A DNA stretch of 64,000 bases from Amphibacillus sp. MSJ-3 (GCF_018919165.1 NZ_JAHLQM010000002.1:97212-161211), one strand, 5' to 3'. Counted from the stretch's first letter, positions 7,989 through 17,466 are shown. Translations and numbers: made by a program. The notes: generated from the letters alone by a model not told the origin.

Positions 7989-9362
7989 CTATAGCAGGAG
8001 ATAACCAATAATTGATCCCACTCCCCCATAGACCAAAGCATAGACTAAATTGCTAATGGTAATTTGGTATGGACTAAGCTCCAGATTCACTGACGTCAAA
8101 GTCACAACAAGGCCGTATGTCCCAACTGATAAAGTGGCTATTGAACTCGTTGCCAGGACAATAGCGATACTTAATGGATTATAAACAGTAAGTAATGTTG
8201 TTAATAAAGTTGTTAATATCCCAAGCGTGCCCAGCGGATGAATACCAAACATACTAAGAAAAATAAAGGTTATTTGAATTAAAAAGAATACAAGCAGAGG
8301 ATATTGGGATATTGCCAACAGTGGCTCTTGAATAACATTTAAGAATGTCGTGCTCCCGATACTATATGAAAATAGCGAGAGAGAAATAAATAATAGAATA
8401 AAATTTTGCATTGTATTCGTTTTTTCTTTCCACGTATTCCAACCAATAATCCAGAAGGTCTTTCTTCTATTCATGATTAATGACCAGACAAATGAATAAG
8501 GGAAAATGAGTAAGGTCACCGTTAACGAAAAACTTAGATCAAATAAATTTCCTAAAGCAATCACAAGTCCTAAAAAGGTGACAAGCGCTACTGCTAAATG
8601 GGCAATTTTATTTCTTAATTTCTTCAGATCAGCCTGATTAAGCTCCACACTGTCATCGCTCTCATAGGAATACTTTTTAAAATGAAATCTACCCCAAATT
8701 GAATCTAAAATGAAAATAATTGCCGAAATTAATAGTAACCAAGGCAGAATCTCTCCGTATGAAACATCTGTCATGAAAAGAGAGGTCGCCAGCAATATTT
8801 CTAAAGGACTCCATAACAGTGCTAATGAGAAGCCTCTTAATGTTGAGATACTAATGAATGATTTCATAACTTTTTGTTCTACATTTGATAGTGTATCCTT
8901 TAGTACATCTTGTGAAATAGTAGCAGCAGATAAATTCAAGAATGCCGCTAAAGTCAAAGTAGTTGCTGAACTTCGTGTATATAATCGACCAAGATCAGAA
9001 GCGTTAATTCTCATTAACTTGTTAATCGTCCGATCAAATCGACCGCTTCGAACAACACTATTCATCCAAGGAAGCATGGTTAAAAGTGTCAATAGCAACA
9101 TATTATTGGTTAATATACTTGGAAGCTCGAGTAATGATTCTCCCGAATAAAGATAGATAAAACCACCAATTGAGAGAAATGAACTACTAAGGATTTTAAA
9201 TAACCTTGTTGCTCTCGAGAAAGATACAATAACCATTAAAATAGCGAGCAAGCCAATCAAATAATTAAGACTTTCACTCTCAATAAAAACATTCATAATT
9301 GAGAGTACAAAAACAAATGAATAAAACATATAAATGTGTTGATAAAATAAATCTTTCTTCAT
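7989..9362 (-). CDS. Polytopic membrane protein of unknown function (about 12 spans)
   Basis: 457 residues, almost entirely hydrophobic, about twelve predicted spans with a charged cytoplasmic loop around 235-265 (YESDDSVELNQADLKKLRNK). Two similar halves with a central loop and re-entrant-looking TLGILTTLLTTLL and TSSIATLSVGTYG segments recall ion-transporter/DctM-like carriers, but I cannot name the family. ATG at 9362 follows AAGGAGATCGGT. It is a single gene between repeat fragments and is not obviously tied to pectin use. Substrate unknown. Confidence 0.75.
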   Translation of the reverse strand: MKKDLFYQHIYMFYSFVFVLSIMNVFIESESLNYLIGLLAILMVIVSFSRATRLFKILSSSFLSIGGFIYLYSGESLLELPSILTNNMLLLTLLTMLPWMNSVVRSGRFDRTINKLMRINASDLGRLYTRSSATTLTLAAFLNLSAATISQDVLKDTLSNVEQKVMKSFISISTLRGFSLALLWSPLEILLATSLFMTDVSYGEILPWLLLISAIIFILDSIWGRFHFKKYSYESDDSVELNQADLKKLRNKIAHLAVALVTFLGLVIALGNLFDLSFSLTVTLLIFPYSFVWSLIMNRRKTFWIIGWNTWKEKTNTMQNFILLFISLSLFSYSIGSTTFLNVIQEPLLAISQYPLLVFFLIQITFIFLSMFGIHPLGTLGILTTLLTTLLTVYNPLSIAIVLATSSIATLSVGTYGLVVTLTSVNLELSPYQITISNLVYALVYGGVGSIIGYLLL

Positions 9363-9524
9363 ACCGATCTCCTTAAATATTCTGCGAATTATACTATGAG
9401 TTGTTTAATATACTCCTTCATTATCATAACATATAGGGCAAGGGAAAAAGCTGAATTGAGTTCTACTATAGCTTGTAAAAGACCAGGGGCCAATCACAAC
9501 TTTCTTTATCCAGCAGGGACTTCC

Positions 9525-9577
9525 CCCCATCGAGTGTTAAATGAATGAACCGGACTTTTGCTGACAGTTACACTGCA
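9525..9577 (+). repeat. Fragment of the dispersed intergenic repeat family
   Basis: CCCCCATCGAGTGTTAAATG, then GAACCGGACTTTTG and an exact CTGACAGTTACACTGC, follows the order seen in the 55291-55771 units. It is degenerate in the middle. It lies just past the GH105 terminator. Confidence 0.55.
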
Positions 9578-9583
9578 ACAAAC

Positions 9584-9619
9584 AATAATTGGTGGCATTG
9601 AATATAGCCACCAATTATT
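9584..9619 (-). terminator. Terminator of the rhaM-GH105 operon
   Basis: AATAATTGGTGGC (9584-9596) and GCCACCAATTATT (9607-9619) form a perfect 13-bp stem with a 10-nt loop, 7 bp after the GH105 stop codon. The minus-strand tail is TTGTTTGTTG, a modest T-run. Confidence 0.75.
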
Positions 9620-9625
9620 TATCCA

Positions 9626-10717
9626 CTAAATATACTTATATAAGTATTCAGTTAAACATAGGATTGCTAGCGATTGTCCATAGGGCATTGTTGTTTGATC
9701 AATCATTCGGTAGAAGTCCAGATCATCACCCATTCCAGTACCAATTGAAACCTTTTGTAGTGCTCCCTCTTCATTAATTTCATTAATCACTGCAACAATA
9801 GCACGCTCAGCCATAGGCAAAAATTTATCTGATAGATAACGCTTTCGAATGGCTTTTAAAATACCATAAGCAAATCCAGCTGATGCTGACGCTTCAGTAT
9901 AGGATGTTTTATCATCAACTAAGGTATGCCAGAGGCCACTTTCATTTTGATATTTCTCTAAAGCTTCAACTTGTTTTTCTAGTGTACTAACTAAATAGTT
10001 ATATAGAAAATCACCTTTCTTTAAATCTAGCATCTCAATAATTTCAGGAATCGCTATTGTTGCCCAACAATTCCCTCTTCCCCATAATGCCGAGGCAAAA
10101 TTATGATTTCCTTCAAAGGTCCAACCATGAAACCACAAACCAGTTTTTTTGTCAGCTAAATATTTAATATGAAGTAAAAATTGCCTCTTAGCCTCTTCTA
10201 TATACTCTGGGCGATTCAATAGTTGGCCAATCTTCGCCAGTGGCAAAACAGTCATCATTAAGGTGTCTGCCCATAATTGGTTTTTATTTTCTGGCCCGTA
10301 AGTCATATGTTGGAGGCCATCTTCTTCTGTTCTAGGCATCTCATACATTACCCACTCTGCCCATTGTTCCAAATATGGTAAATACTCTGAGGCCCCTCTT
10401 TCCTCATATAGATAGGCCATAGTCAAGAGCGGTGCCATCGTGTTCACATTTTTAGGTGGTGAACCTTCAAGCAGACGTTGCTCATACCATTCTTCTAATA
10501 TATTAATAGCTGTATCGCTTTTGGTCATCTTCCAATACTGATAAAGCCCATATAGACCAACACCTTGTGGCCAGTTCCAGACATGCCAGCTCTTATCATC
10601 AACCTTTAAACCATCAAAATCTAACAAAAATTCACCTTGATCATCTTTTATTTGTGATAAATTGATTGCTAATGATTCTATTTTCTCAATAACGGTTTCT
10701 CGTTTTATATTAGCCAT
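9626..10717 (-). CDS. GH105 unsaturated rhamnogalacturonyl hydrolase (YteR/YesR-like)
   Basis: 363 residues, the usual length for a cytosolic GH105 (alpha/alpha)6 barrel, and no signal peptide. Family features: WPQGVGLYGLYQYWK (~50), LWADTLMMTVLPLAKIG (~148-164) carrying the catalytic Asp position, and HGWTFEGNHNFASALWGRGNCW (given in parts: HGWTFEG, ASALWGRGNCW) forming the substrate pocket. Reaction: hydrates and cleaves the unsaturated uronic acid from rhamnogalacturonan di- or oligosaccharides, releasing 4-deoxy-5-keto-uronate for KduI plus rhamnose. ATG at 10717 follows GGAGGAG. Last gene of an operon with rhaM and a TIM-barrel protein, and closed by a terminator. Confidence 0.92.
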   Translation of the reverse strand: MANIKRETVIEKIESLAINLSQIKDDQGEFLLDFDGLKVDDKSWHVWNWPQGVGLYGLYQYWKMTKSDTAINILEEWYEQRLLEGSPPKNVNTMAPLLTMAYLYEERGASEYLPYLEQWAEWVMYEMPRTEEDGLQHMTYGPENKNQLWADTLMMTVLPLAKIGQLLNRPEYIEEAKRQFLLHIKYLADKKTGLWFHGWTFEGNHNFASALWGRGNCWATIAIPEIIEMLDLKKGDFLYNYLVSTLEKQVEALEKYQNESGLWHTLVDDKTSYTEASASAGFAYGILKAIRKRYLSDKFLPMAERAIVAVINEINEEGALQKVSIGTGMGDDLDFYRMIDQTTMPYGQSLAILCLTEYLYKYI

Positions 10718-10734
10718 TATTCTCCTCCAGGAAT

Positions 10735-11571
10735 TTAAATTTGATCATATAGCTTTGTTAAGTCTGTTATAATTTGTGAAATATGTGGTTCCTTTGCTCC
10801 TTCTAATAAGATTGGGATATTCGGCTTAGCATATTTGATCTTTTTAAATAAGTAAGTATAGTCAAGGTTGCCGTGAGTAGCTGGAACCATTTTGATTTTA
10901 TTATCTTCAATAACAAAGTCTTTAGCATGGACAATAACAATTCGATCACCAAACAAGTCAAAAGCTTCATCCATGATTTTTGTCTGGTTTTGATAATTAT
11001 CAACGGTTAAAAAGTTTACCGGATCTAAAATAACCTGCAAATTATTTGACTTCACTTCATCGATCAGGCGTTTCATCAATTGTGGAGAATAGATTGGATG
11101 ATGTGTTCCCCCTTCAATACCAACAATGACCCCAAAACGTTCAGCTTCCTCAACCAGAATCTTAACGCTTTCCACAACTTTTTGAAATGCCTCTTCGGTA
11201 AAGTTATCTGTGGTATAGCCCATTTTTGAATGGACATTGCCCGTTTCGGTTCCAACGATACTACAATTAAAATCACGAGCAAAGCGAAGGTGGGCTTTAA
11301 AATAATCTAAAACTTTCTTACGCTCTTCTAAGTCTGGATCAATCATATTGATATAGCAGCCTAATACAGCTATATCAACTTTCTGTTCTGCAAAAGTATT
11401 AGCTATATTTTTTGCAAAACCCGTAGTCAAACTTGAAGTTGTGATCTCCCACTCTTTGATTGATTTTTTCAATGCAAATTGAATGGATGGAATATTTTTT
11501 TCACCTAGCTTATTTGCGAGATCCTGTAAATTTTCATTCTCAATATCGTGTGCTCTAATACCTAAATTCAT
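10735..11571 (-). CDS. Sugar phosphate isomerase/epimerase family TIM-barrel protein
   Basis: 278 residues with the xylose-isomerase-like/AP-endonuclease-2 barrel pattern: IVGTETGNVH (~102), GVIVGIEGGTHHP (~147-159), VILDPVNFLT (~185) and VIVHAKDF (~212), supplying the Glu/His/Asp metal ligands. ATG at 11571 follows AAGGAGAATTTTAAA. It sits between rhaM and the GH105 gene, 17 bp from the latter. Context suggests interconversion of a released sugar acid or rhamnose-related product, but the actual substrate cannot be read from sequence. No classical rhamnose isomerase, kinase or aldolase gene is present in the window. Confidence 0.82.
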   Translation of the reverse strand: MNLGIRAHDIENENLQDLANKLGEKNIPSIQFALKKSIKEWEITTSSLTTGFAKNIANTFAEQKVDIAVLGCYINMIDPDLEERKKVLDYFKAHLRFARDFNCSIVGTETGNVHSKMGYTTDNFTEEAFQKVVESVKILVEEAERFGVIVGIEGGTHHPIYSPQLMKRLIDEVKSNNLQVILDPVNFLTVDNYQNQTKIMDEAFDLFGDRIVIVHAKDFVIEDNKIKMVPATHGNLDYTYLFKKIKYAKPNIPILLEGAKEPHISQIITDLTKLYDQI

Positions 11572-11774
11572 TTTAAAATTCTCCTTATTTATTATTTTGA
11601 CTGCACGGTCACCTTAGATAACCATCAAGCATATTAACGATTAATAGTTAGAGTTTGAACCTTCACTAAGTGAGGAACAGCCAGTTAATCTGGGAAAAGT
11701 TAAGTAAAACTGCATTTTCTAAGGACTGATTTTTCATTTGCCTATAAATCACAGAGCTTCTCAAATCAATCCAT

Positions 11775-12089
11775 TTATTTCTCTAAATAAAACATCTCGG
11801 TAAGATCAATTGAGATTGGACTATTGTCTGGATTAACGTCCATAATCGGCGCCATATAGTCCCACCATCTTTGATTAATCTCTGTCTCACTTACTTTAGC
11901 CCACTCTTTTTCATCTTCAACTTCTAGATAAGCAAACAGTATACTTGTTTTCTCATCTAAGAAAATCCCATATTTAATGACCCCGTGTTGCTTTAGTAAG
12001 ATTTCCATCTCAGGCCATAGTTCTTGATGCCGTTTGTAATATTCATCATGTTGATCCTTATGCACGCTCATTTTAAATGCTTTTCTCAA
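11775..12089 (-). CDS. rhaM: L-rhamnose mutarotase
   Basis: 104 residues, the normal size. Diagnostic pattern: RKAFKMSVHKDQHDEYYKRH at 2-21, ELWPEM, GIFLDEKTSILFAYLEV and QRWWDYMAPIMD with the conserved Trp pair. Reaction: interconverts alpha and beta anomers of L-rhamnose in the cytosol. The start is TTG at 12089, 10 nt after GGAGG; it matches the family N-terminus better than the later ATG. First gene of the minus operon rhaM / TIM barrel / GH105, with a 203-bp gap after it that holds no gene. It implies that free rhamnose is released inside the cell. Confidence 0.92.
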   Translation of the reverse strand: MRKAFKMSVHKDQHDEYYKRHQELWPEMEILLKQHGVIKYGIFLDEKTSILFAYLEVEDEKEWAKVSETEINQRWWDYMAPIMDVNPDNSPISIDLTEMFYLEK

Positions 12090-12170
12090 CTGGGATGTGC
12101 CTCCTTTATCAATTACATAAATTTAAAACGTTGAAACCCCTTACACTATTATATATAATAATAGATGTAA

Positions 12171-12206
12171 TTTCTATATGAATAAGTAATTTTCTATATG
12201 GGAAAT
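12171..12206. promoter_or_regulatory. TTTCTATATG direct repeat in the rhaM / yesMN divergent region
   Basis: Two exact copies of TTTCTATATG start at 12171 and 12191, 20 bp apart, i.e. two helical turns on the same face, as AraC-type regulators such as YesN prefer. The second copy continues as GGGAAATTTATT and closely resembles 20242-20260 upstream of kdgA. Operator role is inferred. Confidence 0.5.
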
Positions 12207-12227
12207 TTATTCTTTGGAGGTTTCTTG

Positions 12228-13946
12228 TTGAGATTTCTAAATAAATACTCATTCAAATACGTTTTATTCATAAGCATATCAAGCCTTTTTATCATTACTT
12301 TGGCAACAATCATTTTTATTAATTATCGTGTTTCGATCAAGGAAATCGTCCATTTATCAGCAAGTCAACAACAAATAAATGTAACTTTAATTAAGGATAG
12401 TATCGAAGAAAGACTACGGGCATTTGAAGCAAACGCTATTGTTTTATCGAGACAAAGCAGTTTAAATGAAGTCATAAACAATCGTGGGAGTTATTATCAA
12501 ATTTATTCACTAACTAATGACTTTTCCAATTCGGTTTATAGTAATGGTGATTTGCACTCAATAGAAATATTCATAGATGATCCACCAACAAATAATATTC
12601 AGAATCCCGTTCGTTATTATGATTTAGAAAAAGCTTTAACGTCTCCTTTGATTCACCAATTAGATCATAAAAATGCTGATTGGATTGGCATTCGCACAGT
12701 AGAAATGATCTCTGGAGATGAACCCGTCATTAGCCATGCACGGAAAATTAAGAATTCACGCGGACAAACACAAGCCATTCTTGTCTTAAATTTGGATCCC
12801 TTAATTGCCGAGAGTTGGCTTAGATCCTATCCGAATGAATCCGTACTCTATTTGATTGATAAACATGCACACATTTTGGCAAGTACCAATCAAACTGAAA
12901 TTGGCCAAAAATATATACCATCAACCACATCAGAAGAATCGACAGATTGGAATAGGTCTTATTTTGTTAATAAGGATGAATTGGTCGTCACAGCTGATCT
13001 TATGAGCTATGACTGGCAATTAGTCGCAACGACACCATATCAACAACTTACTCAATCTAGTAAACAAGCTGCAACTCGATTACTATTGTTCAGTTTACTC
13101 ATTACAATTTTTGTTTTAATCGCTATTGGTTTTTTATCAAATCAACTAACAAAACCCATTCATCAATTGACTGATTTAATGAATCATTATCAATTAAATC
13201 GAGCAACACAAAATATACCTAATCATTATCGTAATGAATTCGGGCACTTGTTTACTGGTTATAAAAATTTAATTAATCGGAATGAAAAATTACATAAATC
13301 ACTCATTGCACAGCACAAACAACAAAAACGGGCAGAGCTTAAGGCACTTCAAGCAAATATAAATCCGCATTTTCTATATAACACCCTTGATCAACTTAAT
13401 TGGCGCGCAATTGAATCAGGTGATGATGACATGAGTGAAATGATTGAATTATTGGGCGGTATGTTGAGAGTTGGACTTTCAAATGGTAAAAGTATCCTAA
13501 CCATTGAAGAGGAAGTTGAATATGTGAAAAAATATTTAAAACTGCAGGAAATTAGGCAACAAGGAACCTTCCAATATCATATCGTTATGGAAGAAGAGGT
13601 TCGCCATGCACTAATACCAAAACTAACGCTACAACCTTTTGTAGAAAATGCCCTTATTCACGGCATTCAAGATATAGAAGATGGGCTGATTACAATAACA
13701 ATAAGAGATAAGGAGAATTTCATCCAGATTTCAATCAAAGATAACGGTCTTGGTGCTGATTCATTTTCAAAGCATAAAACAGATAATAAATCCGGTGGCT
13801 ATGGCATTAAAAATGTAAAAGATAGGCTAAATCATTATTACCATTATGCCGCTAAAATAAATATAACGAACAGGCCTGAAGGTGGCGTTGAAGTTATACT
13901 GAGGATACCTAAGATTTTTGATACAAAAGGGTTTTCTCTCTTGTAA
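12228..13946 (+). CDS. yesM: YesM-type sensor histidine kinase
   Basis: About 572 residues. A first membrane span (YVLFISISSLFIITLATIIF), a ~250-residue extracellular Cache-like sensor, a second span (LLLFSLLITIFVLIAIGFL) and a HAMP-like linker lead into the His_kinase domain, with phospho-acceptor His in ANINPHFLYNTLDQL. The ATPase N-box is FVENALIHGI, then DNGLGAD and GYGIKNVKDRL. An ATG lies at 12198, but TTG at 12228, 7 nt after GGAGG, fits the family N-terminus better (FLNKYSFKY), so I use it. Pairs with the YesN-type regulator 118 bp downstream. Likely senses pectic or rhamnose-containing oligosaccharides outside the cell (inference from the divergent rhaM operon). Confidence 0.88.
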   Translation: MRFLNKYSFKYVLFISISSLFIITLATIIFINYRVSIKEIVHLSASQQQINVTLIKDSIEERLRAFEANAIVLSRQSSLNEVINNRGSYYQIYSLTNDFSNSVYSNGDLHSIEIFIDDPPTNNIQNPVRYYDLEKALTSPLIHQLDHKNADWIGIRTVEMISGDEPVISHARKIKNSRGQTQAILVLNLDPLIAESWLRSYPNESVLYLIDKHAHILASTNQTEIGQKYIPSTTSEESTDWNRSYFVNKDELVVTADLMSYDWQLVATTPYQQLTQSSKQAATRLLLFSLLITIFVLIAIGFLSNQLTKPIHQLTDLMNHYQLNRATQNIPNHYRNEFGHLFTGYKNLINRNEKLHKSLIAQHKQQKRAELKALQANINPHFLYNTLDQLNWRAIESGDDDMSEMIELLGGMLRVGLSNGKSILTIEEEVEYVKKYLKLQEIRQQGTFQYHIVMEEEVRHALIPKLTLQPFVENALIHGIQDIEDGLITITIRDKENFIQISIKDNGLGADSFSKHKTDNKSGGYGIKNVKDRLNHYYHYAAKINITNRPEGGVEVILRIPKIFDTKGFSLL

Positions 13947-14064
13947 ATAGCTGTACAAATGGGATTTTTACCGTTCCCTGTCAAACCACCATAACCCTTA
14001 GTTTACCTCGGATAATTTTAATTAAATTGGAATAATAGTTAAACCAGGATAAAGGAGAAAGCCT

Positions 14065-15630
14065 ATGACTTGGTCAATAGTAGTCGTTGATGATGATAAA
14101 CATGTGTTAAATGGAATGAAAGCAACACTATCAAAATCAAATTTACCTTGTGAGGTTATTGCTACCGCATCAAATGGAATTGATGGACTTGAAACAATTG
14201 CTAACAAACAACCTGACCTTATTATAACGGATATTTACATGCCGAAATTAGACGGCATTGAAATGATTCGAGCGTTAAGAGAGAGAGACTTCCAACAGAA
14301 GATTATCATTTTAAGTGGTTATTCAGAATTTAAACATGCACAACAGGCCTTAAAATTAAAAATTGAAGATTATTTATCCAAACCCGCCTCTAGGGCAACA
14401 ATTATTCAAACGGTCGAAGGTGTGCTAAACCAGTTGGAGGATGAGCAAAGAAATCAGCGTAATTATCAGCAATTCAAACATAAAGTGAAACAGTATAAGA
14501 GATACTTTGCTGAAGAACTCATTGAATCAGCAGTAAATGGACATTTAAATATTACAGCCTTACAAAGTAAACAGCAACAAATGATTAATGAGTGGTCATC
14601 TTATGTCTATTTACCTATTAAGCTGTCCTTTGCTATTTCCGATGATAAAGCCCATCGTCATGATAATCAATTGGTCTCCTTCGCTATTTCAAATATTATA
14701 GAAGACACGATGTATTCATTTAATTTCGATTATTATTACATTGAAATCGACCAATCAAACAGCATTTTGACTATATTTACAACTAAAGACAAAGGATCAC
14801 AATTGCATCTACAACACAAAAGAATCATCGATAATCTCAGTGACCATTTATCCCAGCTCCTTTCGATTGAGATAAATGATCAGGTCGGTTACTGTACTTC
14901 TAGTTGGGAAGAGACAATATCAGCTATTCGCAAATTACTATTGCCTTCAATTCAAACAAATCAGGAAGAAACACCCATTGAAATTACACCGATAAAAAAG
15001 GAACTAGCTCTAGCCATTCGTTCAACCGATATTCAATACATTCAAAAAACATTGGATAACTACTTCAACCAAATGATAGATAAATCCTTTGTCTCACCTA
15101 TCGCCATGTATATTGGAACGGAATTATGGAATATATTTAATTATGAGCTCCAAGATTGTGGAATAAATATCTCAGATCAGGTTGATCACTTATTTAACCC
15201 TTATCAACACTTTTCACAATTTCATTCTTGGCAAGAGCTGAAGCATTTTTTTCAAAATCTATTAAATACAATTAAAAATGAACCCATTTTTCAACAAAAC
15301 ATTCGACATTCAAAATTAATCGAAGATGTACTCAAATATGTCGACAAAAATCTCCATCGACCAATTACTTTAAATGAAATTGCTGAAGAATTATACATCT
15401 CTAGAAATTACTTGGGGAAAATTTTCAAAGAGACGATGGGAATTACCTTTAAAGAGTATTTAACTAAGACACGGATTGATAAGGCTAGGAAAATGTTACT
15501 CTCCGGTGATTATATGATTTACGAAGTTGCTAAGGCTGTCGGTTACGATAATCCTGCTTATTTTTCAGCCTTATTTAAAAAAATATTGGGCTACTCCCCG
15601 TCACAACTTCTTAATAAAGAAGTAAAGTGA
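14065..15630 (+). CDS. yesN: YesN-type response regulator, REC plus AraC HTH
   Basis: 521 residues. Receiver domain 1-120: acidic VVVDDDKH near the N-terminus, phospho-acceptor Asp in DLIITDIYMPKLDG (~56), and the conserved Lys in DYLSKPAS. A ~270-residue linker follows. The C-terminal ~100 residues hold two AraC helix-turn-helix motifs (TLNEIAEELYISRNYLGKIF and IYEVAKAVGYDNPAYFSALF), ending in the GYSPSQ signature. ATG follows AAAGGAGAAAGCCT. Cotranscribed with the kinase. Probable targets are the rhaM operon or other pectin genes; the 20-bp-spaced direct repeat at 12171 is a candidate site. Confidence 0.9.
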   Translation: MTWSIVVVDDDKHVLNGMKATLSKSNLPCEVIATASNGIDGLETIANKQPDLIITDIYMPKLDGIEMIRALRERDFQQKIIILSGYSEFKHAQQALKLKIEDYLSKPASRATIIQTVEGVLNQLEDEQRNQRNYQQFKHKVKQYKRYFAEELIESAVNGHLNITALQSKQQQMINEWSSYVYLPIKLSFAISDDKAHRHDNQLVSFAISNIIEDTMYSFNFDYYYIEIDQSNSILTIFTTKDKGSQLHLQHKRIIDNLSDHLSQLLSIEINDQVGYCTSSWEETISAIRKLLLPSIQTNQEETPIEITPIKKELALAIRSTDIQYIQKTLDNYFNQMIDKSFVSPIAMYIGTELWNIFNYELQDCGINISDQVDHLFNPYQHFSQFHSWQELKHFFQNLLNTIKNEPIFQQNIRHSKLIEDVLKYVDKNLHRPITLNEIAEELYISRNYLGKIFKETMGITFKEYLTKTRIDKARKMLLSGDYMIYEVAKAVGYDNPAYFSALFKKILGYSPSQLLNKEVK

Positions 15631-15640
15631 AACATTATTT

Positions 15641-15701
15641 AGGAGGGCATCTCTTTCCTACTAAATCTTAGGTCAAGCGATTGGGCCTTTGCTAGCCCTT
15701 T
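15641..15701 (+). repeat. Degenerate copy of the dispersed intergenic repeat
   Basis: AGGAGGGCATCTCTTTCCTA, then CTAAATCTTAGGTCAAGCGA and TTGGGCCTTTGCTAGCCCTT keeps the order of the CCCACTGAATGTTAGTTGAA / CCAATCGGGC / GTTACTGTCAG elements of the 55-kb array, with many changes. Confidence 0.4.
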
Positions 15702-15858
15702 ACTACCAGAGATTAGCTCTGATATCTTTTAATTATTAATCTAAAAGCATATGGCCAGGTAAGCTGGGGGAAGGTGAGGCTTAATCCTACTGAACTTAAT
15801 CATGTTTTGCGCTAATCATATCTTTTGATATACTTATATTAAATGGAGGGCTATATAC

Positions 15859-16623
15859 ATGGCAAATGAAAAACAACAACCATATGGTAGTGTTCTATTA
15901 AAGGCTGACGCTATACTTGAATTTCTATCACAACAAAATCAACCTAAAAGATTACACGAAATAGCAACATACACTGAACTTACTAATCCAACAGCGTTAA
16001 AAATATTAAACACCTTACTATTAATTGGTTATGTTCAAAAAGACCCCGATACAAAAACATTCAGTTTGGGGCCAAGATTAATTAAATACGCAAACAAAAG
16101 TTTACACCAAATTAGCATTAAGCAAATTGCACTTCCTCATTTAGAGGCACTACAAGAAATTACAGAAGAAACAGTCCATTTAGGGATTCATGAATTAAAC
16201 CACATCAAATACATTTCAAAAATTGAGAGTAAAAAACCTGTTTCTCTCTATTCTGAAATTGGTAAAACCATTCCACTCTATTGTTCTGCAATGGGGAAGG
16301 CTGTTCTTGCTGAGTTCACAGATGAAGAGATGAGAAAGTATTTAGCAAGCAATCATTTCTTTCAATTTACTGAAAATACGATTATGGATGAAAAAGCACT
16401 TTATGCAGAAATTGATAAGGTTAAAGAACTTGGATATGCTTGTGATGATGGAGAGCATGATTTTGAGGTCTTTTGCATCGCTTGTAGTATAACTTTAAAC
16501 GAAAAAAACTACGGTGCAGTAAGTGTTAGTTTACCAAAGTATCGCTTAACTGATGAAGTCTTAAGTGATTTAATTAAAAACACACTAATTTGCCGGGATA
16601 ATATACTGGCTGAATTAAATTAA
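15859..16623 (+). CDS. IclR-family regulator, probable KdgR-like
   Basis: 254 residues. Winged helix-turn-helix at ~10-75 (LEFLSQQNQPKRLHEIATYT, then NPTALKILNTLLLIGYVQKD) and an IclR effector domain at ~80-250 with LHQISIKQIALPHLEALQEI and YCSAMGKAVLAEF. Such proteins bind small metabolites; KdgR of enterobacteria binds 2-keto-3-deoxygluconate. Gene order (convergent with kduD, next to kdgA/kdgK) makes a KDG-type effector likely but unproven. ATG follows GGAGGG. It shares a bidirectional terminator with kduD. A candidate operator is the GGAAA/TTTCC palindrome at 20242-20256. Confidence 0.85.
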   Translation: MANEKQQPYGSVLLKADAILEFLSQQNQPKRLHEIATYTELTNPTALKILNTLLLIGYVQKDPDTKTFSLGPRLIKYANKSLHQISIKQIALPHLEALQEITEETVHLGIHELNHIKYISKIESKKPVSLYSEIGKTIPLYCSAMGKAVLAEFTDEEMRKYLASNHFFQFTENTIMDEKALYAEIDKVKELGYACDDGEHDFEVFCIACSITLNEKNYGAVSVSLPKYRLTDEVLSDLIKNTLICRDNILAELN

Positions 16624-16640
16624 TCGATTGAATACAAATA

Positions 16641-16679
16641 AAGAAGAGACCGTTTTTTTAAACCTGTCTCTTCTTTTTA
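16641..16679. terminator. Bidirectional terminator between the IclR gene and kduD
   Basis: AAGAAGAGAC (16641-16650) pairs with GTCTCTTCTT (16666-16675), loop 15 nt, followed by TTTTTAT on the plus strand. On the minus strand the A-rich left flank gives a weaker tail. It lies between two convergent stop codons. Confidence 0.85.
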
Positions 16680-16683
16680 TTCA

Positions 16684-17466
16684 TTATCTAGCCAACCAAC
16701 CGCCGTCAACAGCTAATATATGACCATTTACATAATCCGATGCTGGACTTGATAAGAAGACAACTGTTCCCATTAGGTCAGAAGGCTTCGCCCATTTTCC
16801 TGCTGGTATTCTCGATAATATCTCTGCATTACGAGATTCATCTGCTCGAATAGGTGCGGTATTCGCTGTTGCCACATATCCTGGGGCAATTGCATTAATT
16901 TGAACATTGTGTTCAGCTAATTCATTAGCAAATGATTTGGTTAAACCAGCTACTGCATGCTTACTTGCCGTATAGGATGGAACAAATTTACCACCTTGGA
17001 AGGATAGCATTGAAGCAATATTAACGATTTTACCGCTCTTTTGTTTAACCATAATTTTTGCTACTTCTTGACTCATTAAATAAACAGCATCAAGATTTAT
17101 TTTTAGTACTGCATCCCAATCTTCTTCTTTGTACTCTAATAATGGCGAACGTCTAATCGTTCCTGCATTATTAACGAGAACATCGATTCGGCCGTAAACT
17201 TCCATACATTTTTCAACCGAAGCCTTCAATTGCTCACGATCACTTAAATCAGCTTGGAAAAACGCTACTTTTCTTCCTGTAGCCTCAACTAATTCACGTG
17301 TTTCATCCCAATCATTATCGTAAGTCACAATGAATAAATCAGCTCCTGCTTTCGCTAATGCAACTGAATAACCTTGCCCTAAACCTGTATTTCCCCCAGT
17401 TACAATAGCTACCTTATCTTTTAATGAAAAGAAATCTAGTGAAAAATCTTTTAATGTATCTGGCAT
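16684..17466 (-). CDS. kduD: 2-dehydro-3-deoxy-D-gluconate 5-dehydrogenase (KduD), SDR family
   Basis: 260 residues. Classical SDR: cofactor motif TGGNTGLGQG (~24-33), VNNAG (~97), catalytic Ser in IASMLSFQGG (~151) and YTASKHA (~165), with the KduD-typical N-terminus ending FFSLKDKVAIVTG. Reaction: NADH-dependent reduction of 2,5-diketo-3-deoxygluconate to 2-keto-3-deoxygluconate, the second step after KduI. ATG follows AGGGAGGAAGAAAGA. Last gene of the kdg/kdu operon but separated from kduI by 240 bp; that gap has a 10-bp GNAGGCATGA / TCATGCCTGC inverted repeat with a ~50-nt loop and could carry its own promoter. Confidence 0.93.
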   Translation of the reverse strand: MPDTLKDFSLDFFSLKDKVAIVTGGNTGLGQGYSVALAKAGADLFIVTYDNDWDETRELVEATGRKVAFFQADLSDREQLKASVEKCMEVYGRIDVLVNNAGTIRRSPLLEYKEEDWDAVLKINLDAVYLMSQEVAKIMVKQKSGKIVNIASMLSFQGGKFVPSYTASKHAVAGLTKSFANELAEHNVQINAIAPGYVATANTAPIRADESRNAEILSRIPAGKWAKPSDLMGTVVFLSSPASDYVNGHILAVDGGWLAR

